A DNA stretch of 64,000 nucleotides. Source: DATLGB01 sp963740765 (GTDB lineage: Bacteria; Actinomycetota; Thermoleophilia; Solirubrobacterales; Solirubrobacteraceae). Shown here piece after piece: positions 56,843 to 63,682 of this stretch. Where the stretch lies: contig CAVUFN010000012.1 of NCBI GenBank assembly GCA_963740765.1, positions 74,585 to 138,584 on the forward strand. The letters run 5' to 3'. The position numbers were made by a program, and so were the translations under genes. The notes under the pieces are model-generated. The model was given only the letters and a program-made list of their open reading frames with translations. It was not told the DNA's origin and ran no database searches. Positions within the stretch are counted from its first letter, which is position 1; every line of letters starts with the position of its first letter.

Positions 56843-57655
56843 CTACGCCGTGGCCGCGGCGAGCTCCGGCGGCGTCTGATCGCGCTTGGTGATCGTCAGG
56901 TAGGCCACGAGCGCGACGATGCACGCGACGAAGATGTAGCTCGTCCCGGTCGCGCCGAGCCCGAGCCCACCGTACTTGTGGCTGTTCTGCGACAGCTCGT
57001 CCCCGATCGATGCGCCGAGCGGACGGGTCAGGATGTAGGCCAGCCAGAACGCCAGCACGGCGTTCATGTCGAGCACGTAGTAGGCGAACGCGACGATCCC
57101 GATGGCACCGCCGAAGACCAGGATGGAGATGGCGTACCCGAGGTTCGCCTTCTCCGCGACGAGGTCACCGGCCGCCGTGCCGAGCGCGAAGGTGAAGAGG
57201 ATCGCCAGCCAGTAGAAGGCCTCCCGCTTCGTGGTCACGATGCTGTGGATCGACAGCGTTCGCTCCCGGGCGTACCAGACGGCGAACACGATCGCCAGCA
57301 GCGCGGCGAACACCGGCGCGGTGATGGTCAGTGCAACCCCGGCCTTGTCGGTGAGGTTGTCCGTGATGAGCGTGCCGAAGACGCTGACCACCACGACGAC
57401 CGCCCAGTAGGCGACGGGGACGTAGCGGCGCAGGCGGAACTGCACGAGCAGCAGGATCGCAAGCAGGGCGCCGGCGGCGTAGGAGGTGTTGGTGAGCCCG
57501 AAGCCGAGCGTGTCGTTGACGTAGTCGGCCGCGGTCTCACCGACGGTCGTGCACATGATCTTGATCAGCCAGAAGAAGAGGGTGACCTCTGGCACCTTGT
57601 TCAGGAGCTCCCGCCCGAGCGACCTCGGCGGCGTGGTTGCGGCATGCGTGGTCAT
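56843..57655 (-). CDS. COG4705-family multi-pass membrane protein
   Basis: A 270-residue protein with about eight TM helices. The N-terminus LNKVPEVTLFFWLIKIMCTT, then VGETAADYVNDTLGFGLTNT, is the conserved start of COG4705 membrane proteins. Its pseudo-repeat appears again as REAFYWLAILFTFALGTAAG. The family's function is not established. GAGG stands just before the ATG. Two-component genes lie immediately upstream on the same strand, 45 bases away, so this gene and the cytochrome may be their targets. Confidence 0.8.
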   Translation of the reverse strand: MTTHAATTPPRSLGRELLNKVPEVTLFFWLIKIMCTTVGETAADYVNDTLGFGLTNTSYAAGALLAILLLVQFRLRRYVPVAYWAVVVVVSVFGTLITDNLTDKAGVALTITAPVFAALLAIVFAVWYARERTLSIHSIVTTKREAFYWLAILFTFALGTAAGDLVAEKANLGYAISILVFGGAIGIVAFAYYVLDMNAVLAFWLAYILTRPLGASIGDELSQNSHKYGGLGLGATGTSYIFVACIVALVAYLTITKRDQTPPELAAATA

Positions 57656-57700
57656 GCCTCAACAGTGCCCCCGCGAACCTTGCGCTCGCCTGACTGCGGC

Positions 57701-58993
57701 TCAGCGCACGGCCGGCAGCTCCAGGACGAAGCACCCGCCGGGCCCGGGGCCGAGGCGGACGTCGCCGCCGCAGGAGCGCGCGAGGCGGCGCGCGAGCGGC
57801 AGGCCCAGGCCGACCCCCTCCCCTTCGGTGTCGTCGCTGCGCACGCCGGGCTCGAAGACCCGCTCGCCGAGCGCCGGATCGATCCCCGGGCCGTCGTCGC
57901 GGACGGCGATCCAGACCCGGTCGTCGGACGCACCGAGCTCGACGCGCACGGTGCTGCGCGCATGTCTGCGGGCGTTGTCGATCAGCGGCGCCAGCGCGCG
58001 CCGGATGACGTCGGGTTCTCCTTCGGCCGCGGGCAGGCCCGGCGGCACGACGACCTCGACGTCCTCGACTTCGCGCGCGATGGGCTCGAGGTCGACGGCG
58101 TAGGCGGCCGGGTCGAGCTCGCGACGACCGACCCGCAGCAGCGTGTCGACCGTCTGCGACAGCCGCTCGGCCTCCGTCAGGACGTGGGTCAGGCTCTCGC
58201 GCCGCCCGGCGTCGTCCTCCGCGCGCAGCCCGAGCTCGGCCTGCGCCCGTAGCGTCGCCAGCGGGTTCCGGAGCTCGTGCGCGACGTCGTCGGCAAAGCG
58301 CTGCTCGTGGCGGCGCGAGGCGGCGATCCGGGTGAGCAAGCCGTCCAGCGTCGCGGCCAGGCCGGTGAGCTCGTCGCGCGGCGGCCCGAGGTCGAAGCGG
58401 CGCTCGAGGTCGTGGGCGCCCCAGTCGTCGGCCGTCTCCGTCATGCGCTTCACCGGTTGCAGCGCCCCCGAGATCGCGCCTCGCAGCGCCAGCGCCCCGG
58501 CGACCAGGATGAGCAGGCTGAGGATGACCGAGCCGGCCAGCACCTCCTGGCGCAGGCGCTCCACCGGTTCCTCGGACACCCCGACGACCACCGCGCCCAC
58601 GACCCGCCCGCCCGGACCCGCGCGGACCGGTTGGGACCGCAGCCGGAAGTCATCCCCGGCCCCCACTTCACGGGTCCTCGCCGCTCGCCCGAGCGCGACG
58701 GCGCGCCGGTCGAGCGAGGAGTCGACCCCCCGCGGACGCTCGACGACGCGGCCGCCGTCGAGCACCCAGGCGTCGCGGTCCAGGGCGCCGTCGTCGGCGC
58801 TCGCCCGGACTCGCAGGTGCCCGGCGCGGACGACCACCGTCGCCGCGAGGGCGTCCGCCCGGGTCCTCAGCAGGCTCGACGTCTCCGCTCGCACCCGAGC
58901 GGCGAGCAGGACGTTGCCGATCACCCCGAGCGCGCCGACGCCCACCGCCAGGGTCACCATCGCCGCCAGCAGCAGGTGCCGGCGGAACGTCAC
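57701..58993 (-). CDS. Sensor histidine kinase
   Basis: A 430-residue kinase: TM1 (LLLAAMVTLAVGVGALGVIG), an extracytoplasmic loop (~30-150) rich in Asp/Arg, TM2 (VILSLLILVAGALALRGAIS), HAMP, HisKA with RFADDVAHELRNPLATLRAQ (Asn-Pro version of the H box), and HATPase_c with IDNARRHARS and GEGVGLGLPLARRLA. It overlaps its regulator by 4 bases. The signal is unknown. The downstream COG4705 and cytochrome genes on the same strand hint at a respiratory or membrane-state signal (inference). Confidence 0.88.
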   Translation of the reverse strand: MTFRRHLLLAAMVTLAVGVGALGVIGNVLLAARVRAETSSLLRTRADALAATVVVRAGHLRVRASADDGALDRDAWVLDGGRVVERPRGVDSSLDRRAVALGRAARTREVGAGDDFRLRSQPVRAGPGGRVVGAVVVGVSEEPVERLRQEVLAGSVILSLLILVAGALALRGAISGALQPVKRMTETADDWGAHDLERRFDLGPPRDELTGLAATLDGLLTRIAASRRHEQRFADDVAHELRNPLATLRAQAELGLRAEDDAGRRESLTHVLTEAERLSQTVDTLLRVGRRELDPAAYAVDLEPIAREVEDVEVVVPPGLPAAEGEPDVIRRALAPLIDNARRHARSTVRVELGASDDRVWIAVRDDGPGIDPALGERVFEPGVRSDDTEGEGVGLGLPLARRLARSCGGDVRLGPGPGGCFVLELPAVR

Positions 58994-59655
58994 GGCAGCC
59001 GGTACCCGACGCCGCGGACCGTCTCGATCGTCCCGGCACCGAGCTTGCGGCGGATGCGCGCGAGGTACGCGTCGAGCGTGTTGTCATGGACGATGGCGCC
59101 GTCGGGCCACGCGGCCGCGATCAGCTCCCGGCGCCGCAGGACGTCGCCCGGCCGGCCGGCGAGCGCGGCCAGGAGCCGGAACTCGGTCGGCGTCAACGCG
59201 ACCCGGCGACCGTCGACGACCACGGCGTGCGCGGCGGGGTCCAGGACGATGCCCTCGCCGACGGCCACGCTCGCGCCCGCCGCCCCGCTGCGCCGCAGCA
59301 GGCTGCGGATGCGCACCAGCAGCTCGGCGGTGTCGAAGGGCTTGGTGAGGTAGTCGTCGCCACCGGCATGAAACCCGCTGAGGCGGTCCGGCAGCGCGTC
59401 CCGCGCGGTCAGGAACAGCACCGGCGAGCCCACCCCGCGGGCGCGCAACGCTTGGCAGACGTCGCGCCCATCGGCATCGGGAAGCCCGATGTCGAGGACG
59501 AGCACGTCCGGCGGGAACGCGGAGAAGCGACGGACAGCGTCGCTGCCCGTCGCCGTCACCGCGACGTCGAAGCCGTCGGCTTCCAGCGCACGACGAAGGG
59601 CTCCGCGAAGCTCGTCGTCGTCCTCGCAGAGCCCGGCCGTGGCCGTCAGGACCAA
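58990..59655 (-). CDS. OmpR-family response regulator
   Basis: A 221-residue regulator. Acidic pocket GLCEDDDELRGALRRALE, phospho-Asp in VLVLDIGLPDADGRDVCQAL, Lys in DYLTKPFDTAELLVRI, then a winged helix with LTPTEFRLLAALAGRPGDVL and VHDNTLDAYLARIRRKLG. The start is a TTG at 59655 that leaves only a short first strand (VLTATAGLCEDD); no better start is seen. It is 12 bases downstream of the PepSY gene on the same strand and may be co-transcribed with it. Confidence 0.88.
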   Translation of the reverse strand: MVLTATAGLCEDDDELRGALRRALEADGFDVAVTATGSDAVRRFSAFPPDVLVLDIGLPDADGRDVCQALRARGVGSPVLFLTARDALPDRLSGFHAGGDDYLTKPFDTAELLVRIRSLLRRSGAAGASVAVGEGIVLDPAAHAVVVDGRRVALTPTEFRLLAALAGRPGDVLRRRELIAAAWPDGAIVHDNTLDAYLARIRRKLGAGTIETVRGVGYRLP

Positions 59656-59667
59656 GCGGACCGCCGC

Positions 59668-60072
59668 TCAGTCGTCGTTGGTCTCGCCGTCACCGTCGCC
59701 CTGGTCGCCGTGCTGGTCGTCGTCGGCCTTGGCGGCCGTGACGGTGAAGGCCTTGTCGACCTGGACCTCCGTGACCTTGCCGGCCTTGTCGACCTTGACC
59801 TCGTAGACGGCCGCGCCGCCCTCGTCGCTCTTCTCGACGGCGACGACCTTGCCGCCGCCCAGCTTGTCCGTGGCCGCCTTGGCGGCGTGATCGCCGGCGG
59901 ACGTCCCGGCCAGCGACGCGTCCGCGCCGTCGTCGTTGGTCTCGTTCTCAGCCGCGTTGCCGGCGGCCTTGCCGTTGTTCGTCGCGTTGGCGATGGTGGC
60001 ACCGCCGACGGCCAGCGCGGCGAGTGCCGCGAGGGCCATGAGGAACTTCTTGATGGTGGTCATGGAGGCCAT
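59668..60072 (-). CDS. Exported PepSY-domain-like protein
   Basis: A 134-residue protein with a signal peptide (KKFLMALAALAALAVGGATI), an Asn/Asp-rich segment, one PepSY-like unit (DHAAKAATDKLGGGKVVAVE, then GAAVYEVKVDKAGKVTEVQV) and an acidic Asp/Gly-rich tail. PepSY modules are usually inhibitory or sensory and often sit next to two-component genes. Here it lies between one such pair and another divergent pair. ATG 60072 was used; ATG 60063 would remove three residues. The tail repeats D/G/Q motifs and may bind metal (a guess). Confidence 0.72.
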   Translation of the reverse strand: MASMTTIKKFLMALAALAALAVGGATIANATNNGKAAGNAAENETNDDGADASLAGTSAGDHAAKAATDKLGGGKVVAVEKSDEGGAAVYEVKVDKAGKVTEVQVDKAFTVTAAKADDDQHGDQGDGDGETNDD

Positions 60073-60081
60073 GGTGGGGAG

Positions 60082-60167
60082 CACAGATGAGACGACTATG
60101 ACAGCGTCCGCTGCTGGCGCGTCGGCGCTCACAGATTCATCTCATGCGGATCGCGGACACTGTGTCC
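60082..60167. promoter_or_regulatory. Divergent control region with direct repeats and a palindrome
   Basis: The 96 bases between the PepSY and response-regulator genes hold two direct CACAGAT copies (60082-60088, 60130-60136) 48 bases apart. They also hold a perfect GGACAC-T-GTGTCC palindrome (60155-60167) directly before GTG 60169. These are candidate binding sites for the adjacent OmpR-type regulator; unproven. Confidence 0.35.
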
Positions 60168-60168
60168 C

Positions 60169-60855
60169 GTGCGCGTGCTCGTGGCCGAAGACGATCGGAA
60201 GCTGGGCAGGCTCGTGGCCCGCGGTCTGCGCGAGACGGGCCTGGTGGTCGATGTCGTGCACCGCGGCGACGACGCGCTGGAGGCAGGCCGCACCGGCGGC
60301 TACGACGCCGTCGTGCTCGACGTGATGATGCCCGGGCTGGACGGCTTCGAGGTCTGCCTCGGGCTGCGCGCCGCCGGCGTCGCGTCGCCGGTGCTGCTGT
60401 TGACGGCGCGCACGGAGGTCGAGGACCGCATCCGCGGCCTCGACGGCGGCGCCGACGACTACATGGCCAAGCCGTTCTCCATGGACGAGCTCGCCGCCCG
60501 ACTGCGTGCGCTGACCCGCCGCGGCAGCCTCGACGGCGGTCTGGAGCTGCAGGCAGGCGACCTGCGGCTGGATCCGGTCGCGCGCCGGGCGTTCCGTGGC
60601 CAGGAGGAGCTGTTCCTGAGCCTGCTCGAGATGACGCTCCTGGAGACGTTCCTGCGCCACCCCGGCCAGGTGCTCGACCGCGACCAGCTGCTGCACCAGG
60701 CCTGGCCGGACCCGGCCGCGGTCGGCTCCAACGTCGTCGACGTCTACGTGCGCTACCTGCGCGAGAAGGTCGACCGGCCGTTCGGCCTCGCGTCGATCGA
60801 GACCGTCCGCGGGCTGGGCTACCGCATGCGCGCCGACGGCGGCCGCGCCGGATGA
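60169..60855 (+). CDS. OmpR-family response regulator
   Basis: A 228-residue regulator: RVLVAEDDRKLGRLVARGLR, phospho-Asp in VVLDVMMPGLDGFEVCLGLR, Lys in DYMAKPFSMDELAARLRALT, and a winged-helix domain ending SIETVRGLGYRMR. The order and EDDxKL start place it with PhoP/CusR-type regulators. It is coupled to the following kinase gene by an ATGA overlap. The palindrome in front of its GTG may be its own operator. Confidence 0.92.
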   Translation: MRVLVAEDDRKLGRLVARGLRETGLVVDVVHRGDDALEAGRTGGYDAVVLDVMMPGLDGFEVCLGLRAAGVASPVLLLTARTEVEDRIRGLDGGADDYMAKPFSMDELAARLRALTRRGSLDGGLELQAGDLRLDPVARRAFRGQEELFLSLLEMTLLETFLRHPGQVLDRDQLLHQAWPDPAAVGSNVVDVYVRYLREKVDRPFGLASIETVRGLGYRMRADGGRAG

Positions 60856-62234
60856 CCCGCCTCCCGCTGCGGTGGCGACTGGCCGGCGCCTTCGCGCTCG
60901 CGACCGCCCTCACCCTCGGCGTGCTGGGGCTCTTCCTGCACAACCGCCTGCGATCGGAGCTCGACGCAACGCTGCAGACCGGGCTCGAGCAGCGCGCCGG
61001 CGACCTCACCACGGTGGCGCGCCGCGGGTCGGGGGCGCTCGGGAGCACCGGCCTGGTCGAGCCCGGCGACGACCTCGCTCAGGTGATTGACCCCGAGACG
61101 AACGCCGTCGTCACCGCCGCCCCCGGCTTCACCTCGGCCTCGTTGCTCACGCGCGACGAGGCGCAGGCCGCACGGCGGCGGACCGTGCGCATCCGCGCGC
61201 GACGCGTCGGCGAGGAGCGCGAGCCGGCGACGCTCCTCGCCGCCCCCGCGGGCGCGCGCGTGGTCGTCGTCGGAGCGTCTCTCGAGGACCGCGACGATGC
61301 CCTGAGCAAGCTCGACAGCCTGCTGCTGCTCGGGCTGCCCGCCGCCCTCCTGCTGGCCGCCGCGGCCGGCTTCGTCGTCGCCGGCCGGGCGCTGGCGCCG
61401 ATCGACGCGATCCGCGCTCGCGCCGAGCGGATCGAGGCGGACGATCTCGCCCTGCGCGTCCCCGAGCCCACGGCCGACGATGAGCTGCGCCGCCTCGCCC
61501 GCACGCTCAACGCCCTGCTCGGCCGCCTGGAGGCGGCCTTCCGGCGCGAGCGCGCCTTCGTCGCCGACGCCGGCCACGAGCTGCGGACGCCGCTCAGCGC
61601 CCTGAAATCCGAGCTCGAACTGGCGCGCCGCCCGGGCCGCAGCGAGACCGAGCTGCTGGCGGCGGTCGGCTCGGCCGCCGAGGAGACCGACCGGCTCATC
61701 CGCCTCTCCGAGGACCTGCTGACCGTGGCGCGCGTCGAGTCGGGCGAATTCCCGGTGCGGCCGGTCCCCGTCGACGTCGGGGCCCTCCTGGCGCGCGTCG
61801 CCGGCCGCCAGCCCGCGGAGGTGCGCCTGGAGTGCCCGGCCGGGCTCACGCTCGTCGCCGACGAACTCCGCCTCGAGCAGGCGCTCGGCAACCTGCTCGA
61901 CAACGCCCGCCGGCACGGGCGCGCGCCGATCGTCGTGTCGGCCGGGTCGCAGCCGGACGGCGCCCTGCGCGTGACGGTCGCCGATCGCGGGCCCGGGATC
62001 CCGCCCGGCTTCGAGGCGCAGGCCTTCGAGCGCTTCGCCCGCGGCGATGCCGCACGCGAGCGCCAGGGCGCGGGCCTCGGGCTCGCGATCGTGCGCGCGG
62101 TCGCACGGTCGCACGGCGGGACCGTCGGGCTGCGCGCCCGCGACGGCGGGGGACTCGAGGCCTGGATCGAGTTCCCACCCGGGCCCGGCGGGTCCGGCCC
62201 GGCGTTCAGGCAGCAGTCAGCGAACCCGATCTAG
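60852..62234 (+). CDS. Sensor histidine kinase
   Basis: A 460-residue kinase: TM1 (LAGAFALATALTLGVLGLFL), extracytoplasmic domain (~33-150), TM2 (LLLGLPAALLLAAAAGFVVA), HAMP (PIDAIRARAERIEADDLALR), HisKA with AFVADAGHELRTPLSALKSE, and HATPase_c with ALGNLLDNARRHGRAPIVVS and RQGAGLGLAIVRAVARSHGG. All catalytic boxes are intact. It is the partner of the regulator it overlaps. Its TAG stop is part of the -10 box of the PAP2 gene. Confidence 0.92.
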   Translation: MTRLPLRWRLAGAFALATALTLGVLGLFLHNRLRSELDATLQTGLEQRAGDLTTVARRGSGALGSTGLVEPGDDLAQVIDPETNAVVTAAPGFTSASLLTRDEAQAARRRTVRIRARRVGEEREPATLLAAPAGARVVVVGASLEDRDDALSKLDSLLLLGLPAALLLAAAAGFVVAGRALAPIDAIRARAERIEADDLALRVPEPTADDELRRLARTLNALLGRLEAAFRRERAFVADAGHELRTPLSALKSELELARRPGRSETELLAAVGSAAEETDRLIRLSEDLLTVARVESGEFPVRPVPVDVGALLARVAGRQPAEVRLECPAGLTLVADELRLEQALGNLLDNARRHGRAPIVVSAGSQPDGALRVTVADRGPGIPPGFEAQAFERFARGDAARERQGAGLGLAIVRAVARSHGGTVGLRARDGGGLEAWIEFPPGPGGSGPAFRQQSANPI

Positions 62235-62237
62235 GTT
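62232..62237 (+). promoter_or_regulatory. -10 box for leaderless PAP2 mRNA
   Basis: TAGGTT, 6 bases before ATG 62244. It includes the stop codon of the kinase gene. Confidence 0.45.
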
Positions 62238-62243
62238 CGCGCG

Positions 62244-63089
62244 ATGGATTGGCCTGCGGTCCGCGCACTCAACGCCGTTCTCGCGCGGCACGACGGACTC
62301 GAGGACGGCCTCACCCTGTTCGAGCACGTCGTGCCGATCGTCTACGCGCTCATCCTCGTCGCGATCTTCTGCATCCCGGTCGGCCGCGACCGGTTGGCGC
62401 TGCAGCGCGGCGTCGTCGCAGGCGTGCTGTCCGCCGGCGTGGCCCTTGCAGCCATCGCCGTGATCGGCCGCGTCGTCGCCCGGCCGCGGCCCTTCGTCGC
62501 CCACCCGCACCAGGTGCACAACTTCCTCCACCACGTCGCCGACGCCGGTTTCCCCAGCGATCACGCGACGGTCGTGGCGGCGGTGTCGGTCGCGCTGCTC
62601 TTGCGCAGCCGCGGGCTCGGGGCGCTGATGGTGGTCCTCGGGCTGCTCGTGATGGTCGGGCGCGTCGCGCTCGGCGTGCACTACCCGACCGACGTCGCCG
62701 CCGGGGCGCTCCTCGGCGCGGCGGCGGCCGGCCTCACGACGCTCGGTCCGGCAGCGCGGCTGGTCGACCGCTTCACCGTCGCCGCGGCGACCCGCCTCGA
62801 CCGTCGCTTCGAGCCGGCGTACCCCGCTGACGGCCGCGGCGGAGCAGTCGGTACCTTCGTGCCATGTCGCTCCCTGGTGCCGTGCAGTCCGGCCTGCCCA
62901 TCACGACGGCCAACGAGCTCGCCGGCGCGCAGATCGGCGAGAACCTGGGGCTCTGCTTCGGCCTCATCGTGCGCTCCATGGGGCTGGCCAAGGGCTTCAC
63001 GGCGAGCTTCTCCGCCCTGCGCAAGGGCGAGGTCAGCCAGTACACGGAGGTCCTGGAGGATTCGCGCCGCCACGCGGTCGACCGCATGA
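62244..63089 (+). CDS. PAP2-family phosphatase with out-of-frame overlapping tail
   Basis: A membrane phosphatase with about six TM helices. The catalytic motifs are RVVARPRPF, AGFPSDHATVVAAVSVALLL (PSxH) and GRVALGVHYPTDVAAG. Such enzymes remove phosphate from undecaprenyl or phosphatidyl phosphates at the outer face. Homologous sequence ends near residue 205 (TRLDRRFEPAYP). The frame then has no stop until 63089, giving 281 residues. The last 226 bases overlap the YbjQ gene in another frame as an Arg/Ser-rich, low-quality tail. Either the tail is real or a stop was lost. Confidence 0.8.
   Translation: MDWPAVRALNAVLARHDGLEDGLTLFEHVVPIVYALILVAIFCIPVGRDRLALQRGVVAGVLSAGVALAAIAVIGRVVARPRPFVAHPHQVHNFLHHVADAGFPSDHATVVAAVSVALLLRSRGLGALMVVLGLLVMVGRVALGVHYPTDVAAGALLGAAAAGLTTLGPAARLVDRFTVAAATRLDRRFEPAYPADGRGGAVGTFVPCRSLVPCSPACPSRRPTSSPARRSARTWGSASASSCAPWGWPRASRRASPPCARARSASTRRSWRIRAATRSTA
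62852..62857 (+). promoter_or_regulatory. -10 box for leaderless YbjQ-family mRNA
   Basis: TACCTT, 6 bases before ATG 62864, lying inside the PAP2 reading frame. Confidence 0.4.
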
Positions 63090-63211
63090 TCGCCAACGCG
63101 AACGTGCTGGGCGCCGACGCCATCATCGCCGTGCGCTTCGACTCGTCCGAGATCGGCCAGGCGCTGACCGAGATCCTGGCCTACGGCACCGCGGTCAAGC
63201 TCGTCCGGTGA
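62864..63211 (+). CDS. YbjQ/UPF0145 family protein
   Basis: A 115-residue YbjQ-like protein. LPITTANELAGAQIGENLGL, then SMGLAKGFTASFSALRKGEV and DRMIANANVLGADAIIAVRF, are the family pattern. Members form compact pentameric domains and are sometimes called heavy-metal-binding; function is unproven. The gene has its own TACCTT box inside the PAP2 frame. The stop overlaps the next GTG by 4 bases, so the DUF1707 gene is coupled to it. Confidence 0.87.
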   Translation: MSLPGAVQSGLPITTANELAGAQIGENLGLCFGLIVRSMGLAKGFTASFSALRKGEVSQYTEVLEDSRRHAVDRMIANANVLGADAIIAVRFDSSEIGQALTEILAYGTAVKLVR

Positions 63212-63549
63212 CCGGACCGGACGCGGCCGCGGCTCAGCTGGGGCGCCACTACGTCGCGGGCCATCTCGAGGCCGGCGAGCTCGACGCGCGGCTGGGCCGG
63301 CTGTTCGCCGAGCCCGACACGGCCGGTGCGCTCCTGGCCGACCTGCCCGCGCTCGAACCCGCCGCGCCGGCGGCGGTGCGCAGCCGCAAGGGCTGGTGGC
63401 GCCTCCGCCACGGCGAGTCCGGCGGGCCGCAGCCGGACTGGCTGCCGACGTCCGAGCGCTTCCTGGATCCCTCGACGGACCGGCTCATGCGCGTGTGGCT
63501 GGACCCGGCGACCCGAGCCCGCCACTACGTGCCCGAGCCCGCGCGGTGA
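63208..63549 (+). CDS. DUF1707-like protein
   Basis: A 113-residue protein. The N-terminal ~45 residues (QLGRHYVAGHLEAGELDARL, then GALLADLPALEP) match the small DUF1707 helical module found in many actinobacterial membrane or regulatory proteins. The second half is a short basic and aromatic domain (RKGWWRLRHGE, MRVWLDPATRARHYVPE) without TM helices. The GTG start overlaps the YbjQ stop (GTGA). Function is unknown. The next 133 bases (63550-63682), up to the heliorhodopsin stop, hold no gene that I can see. Confidence 0.75.
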   Translation: MTGPDAAAAQLGRHYVAGHLEAGELDARLGRLFAEPDTAGALLADLPALEPAAPAAVRSRKGWWRLRHGESGGPQPDWLPTSERFLDPSTDRLMRVWLDPATRARHYVPEPAR

Positions 63550-63682
63550 GCGCCCTCCACCGGACTCGTCCCGAGGTCCCTCCCTTGCCGAGTCCCCGGT
63601 CTGTCCGGGTCCACTGAGGCCTGCTGGAGCCGGATGCGAGCTGCCCAACCTCGGCGGCTACGCGCCGCGGCGTTGCTCGTGC

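Noticed and set aside
63550..63682. Possible small gene or RNA between DUF1707 and heliorhodopsin genes
   Set aside because: No start with ribosome-binding site or -10 box and no conserved structure was visible in these 133 bases.
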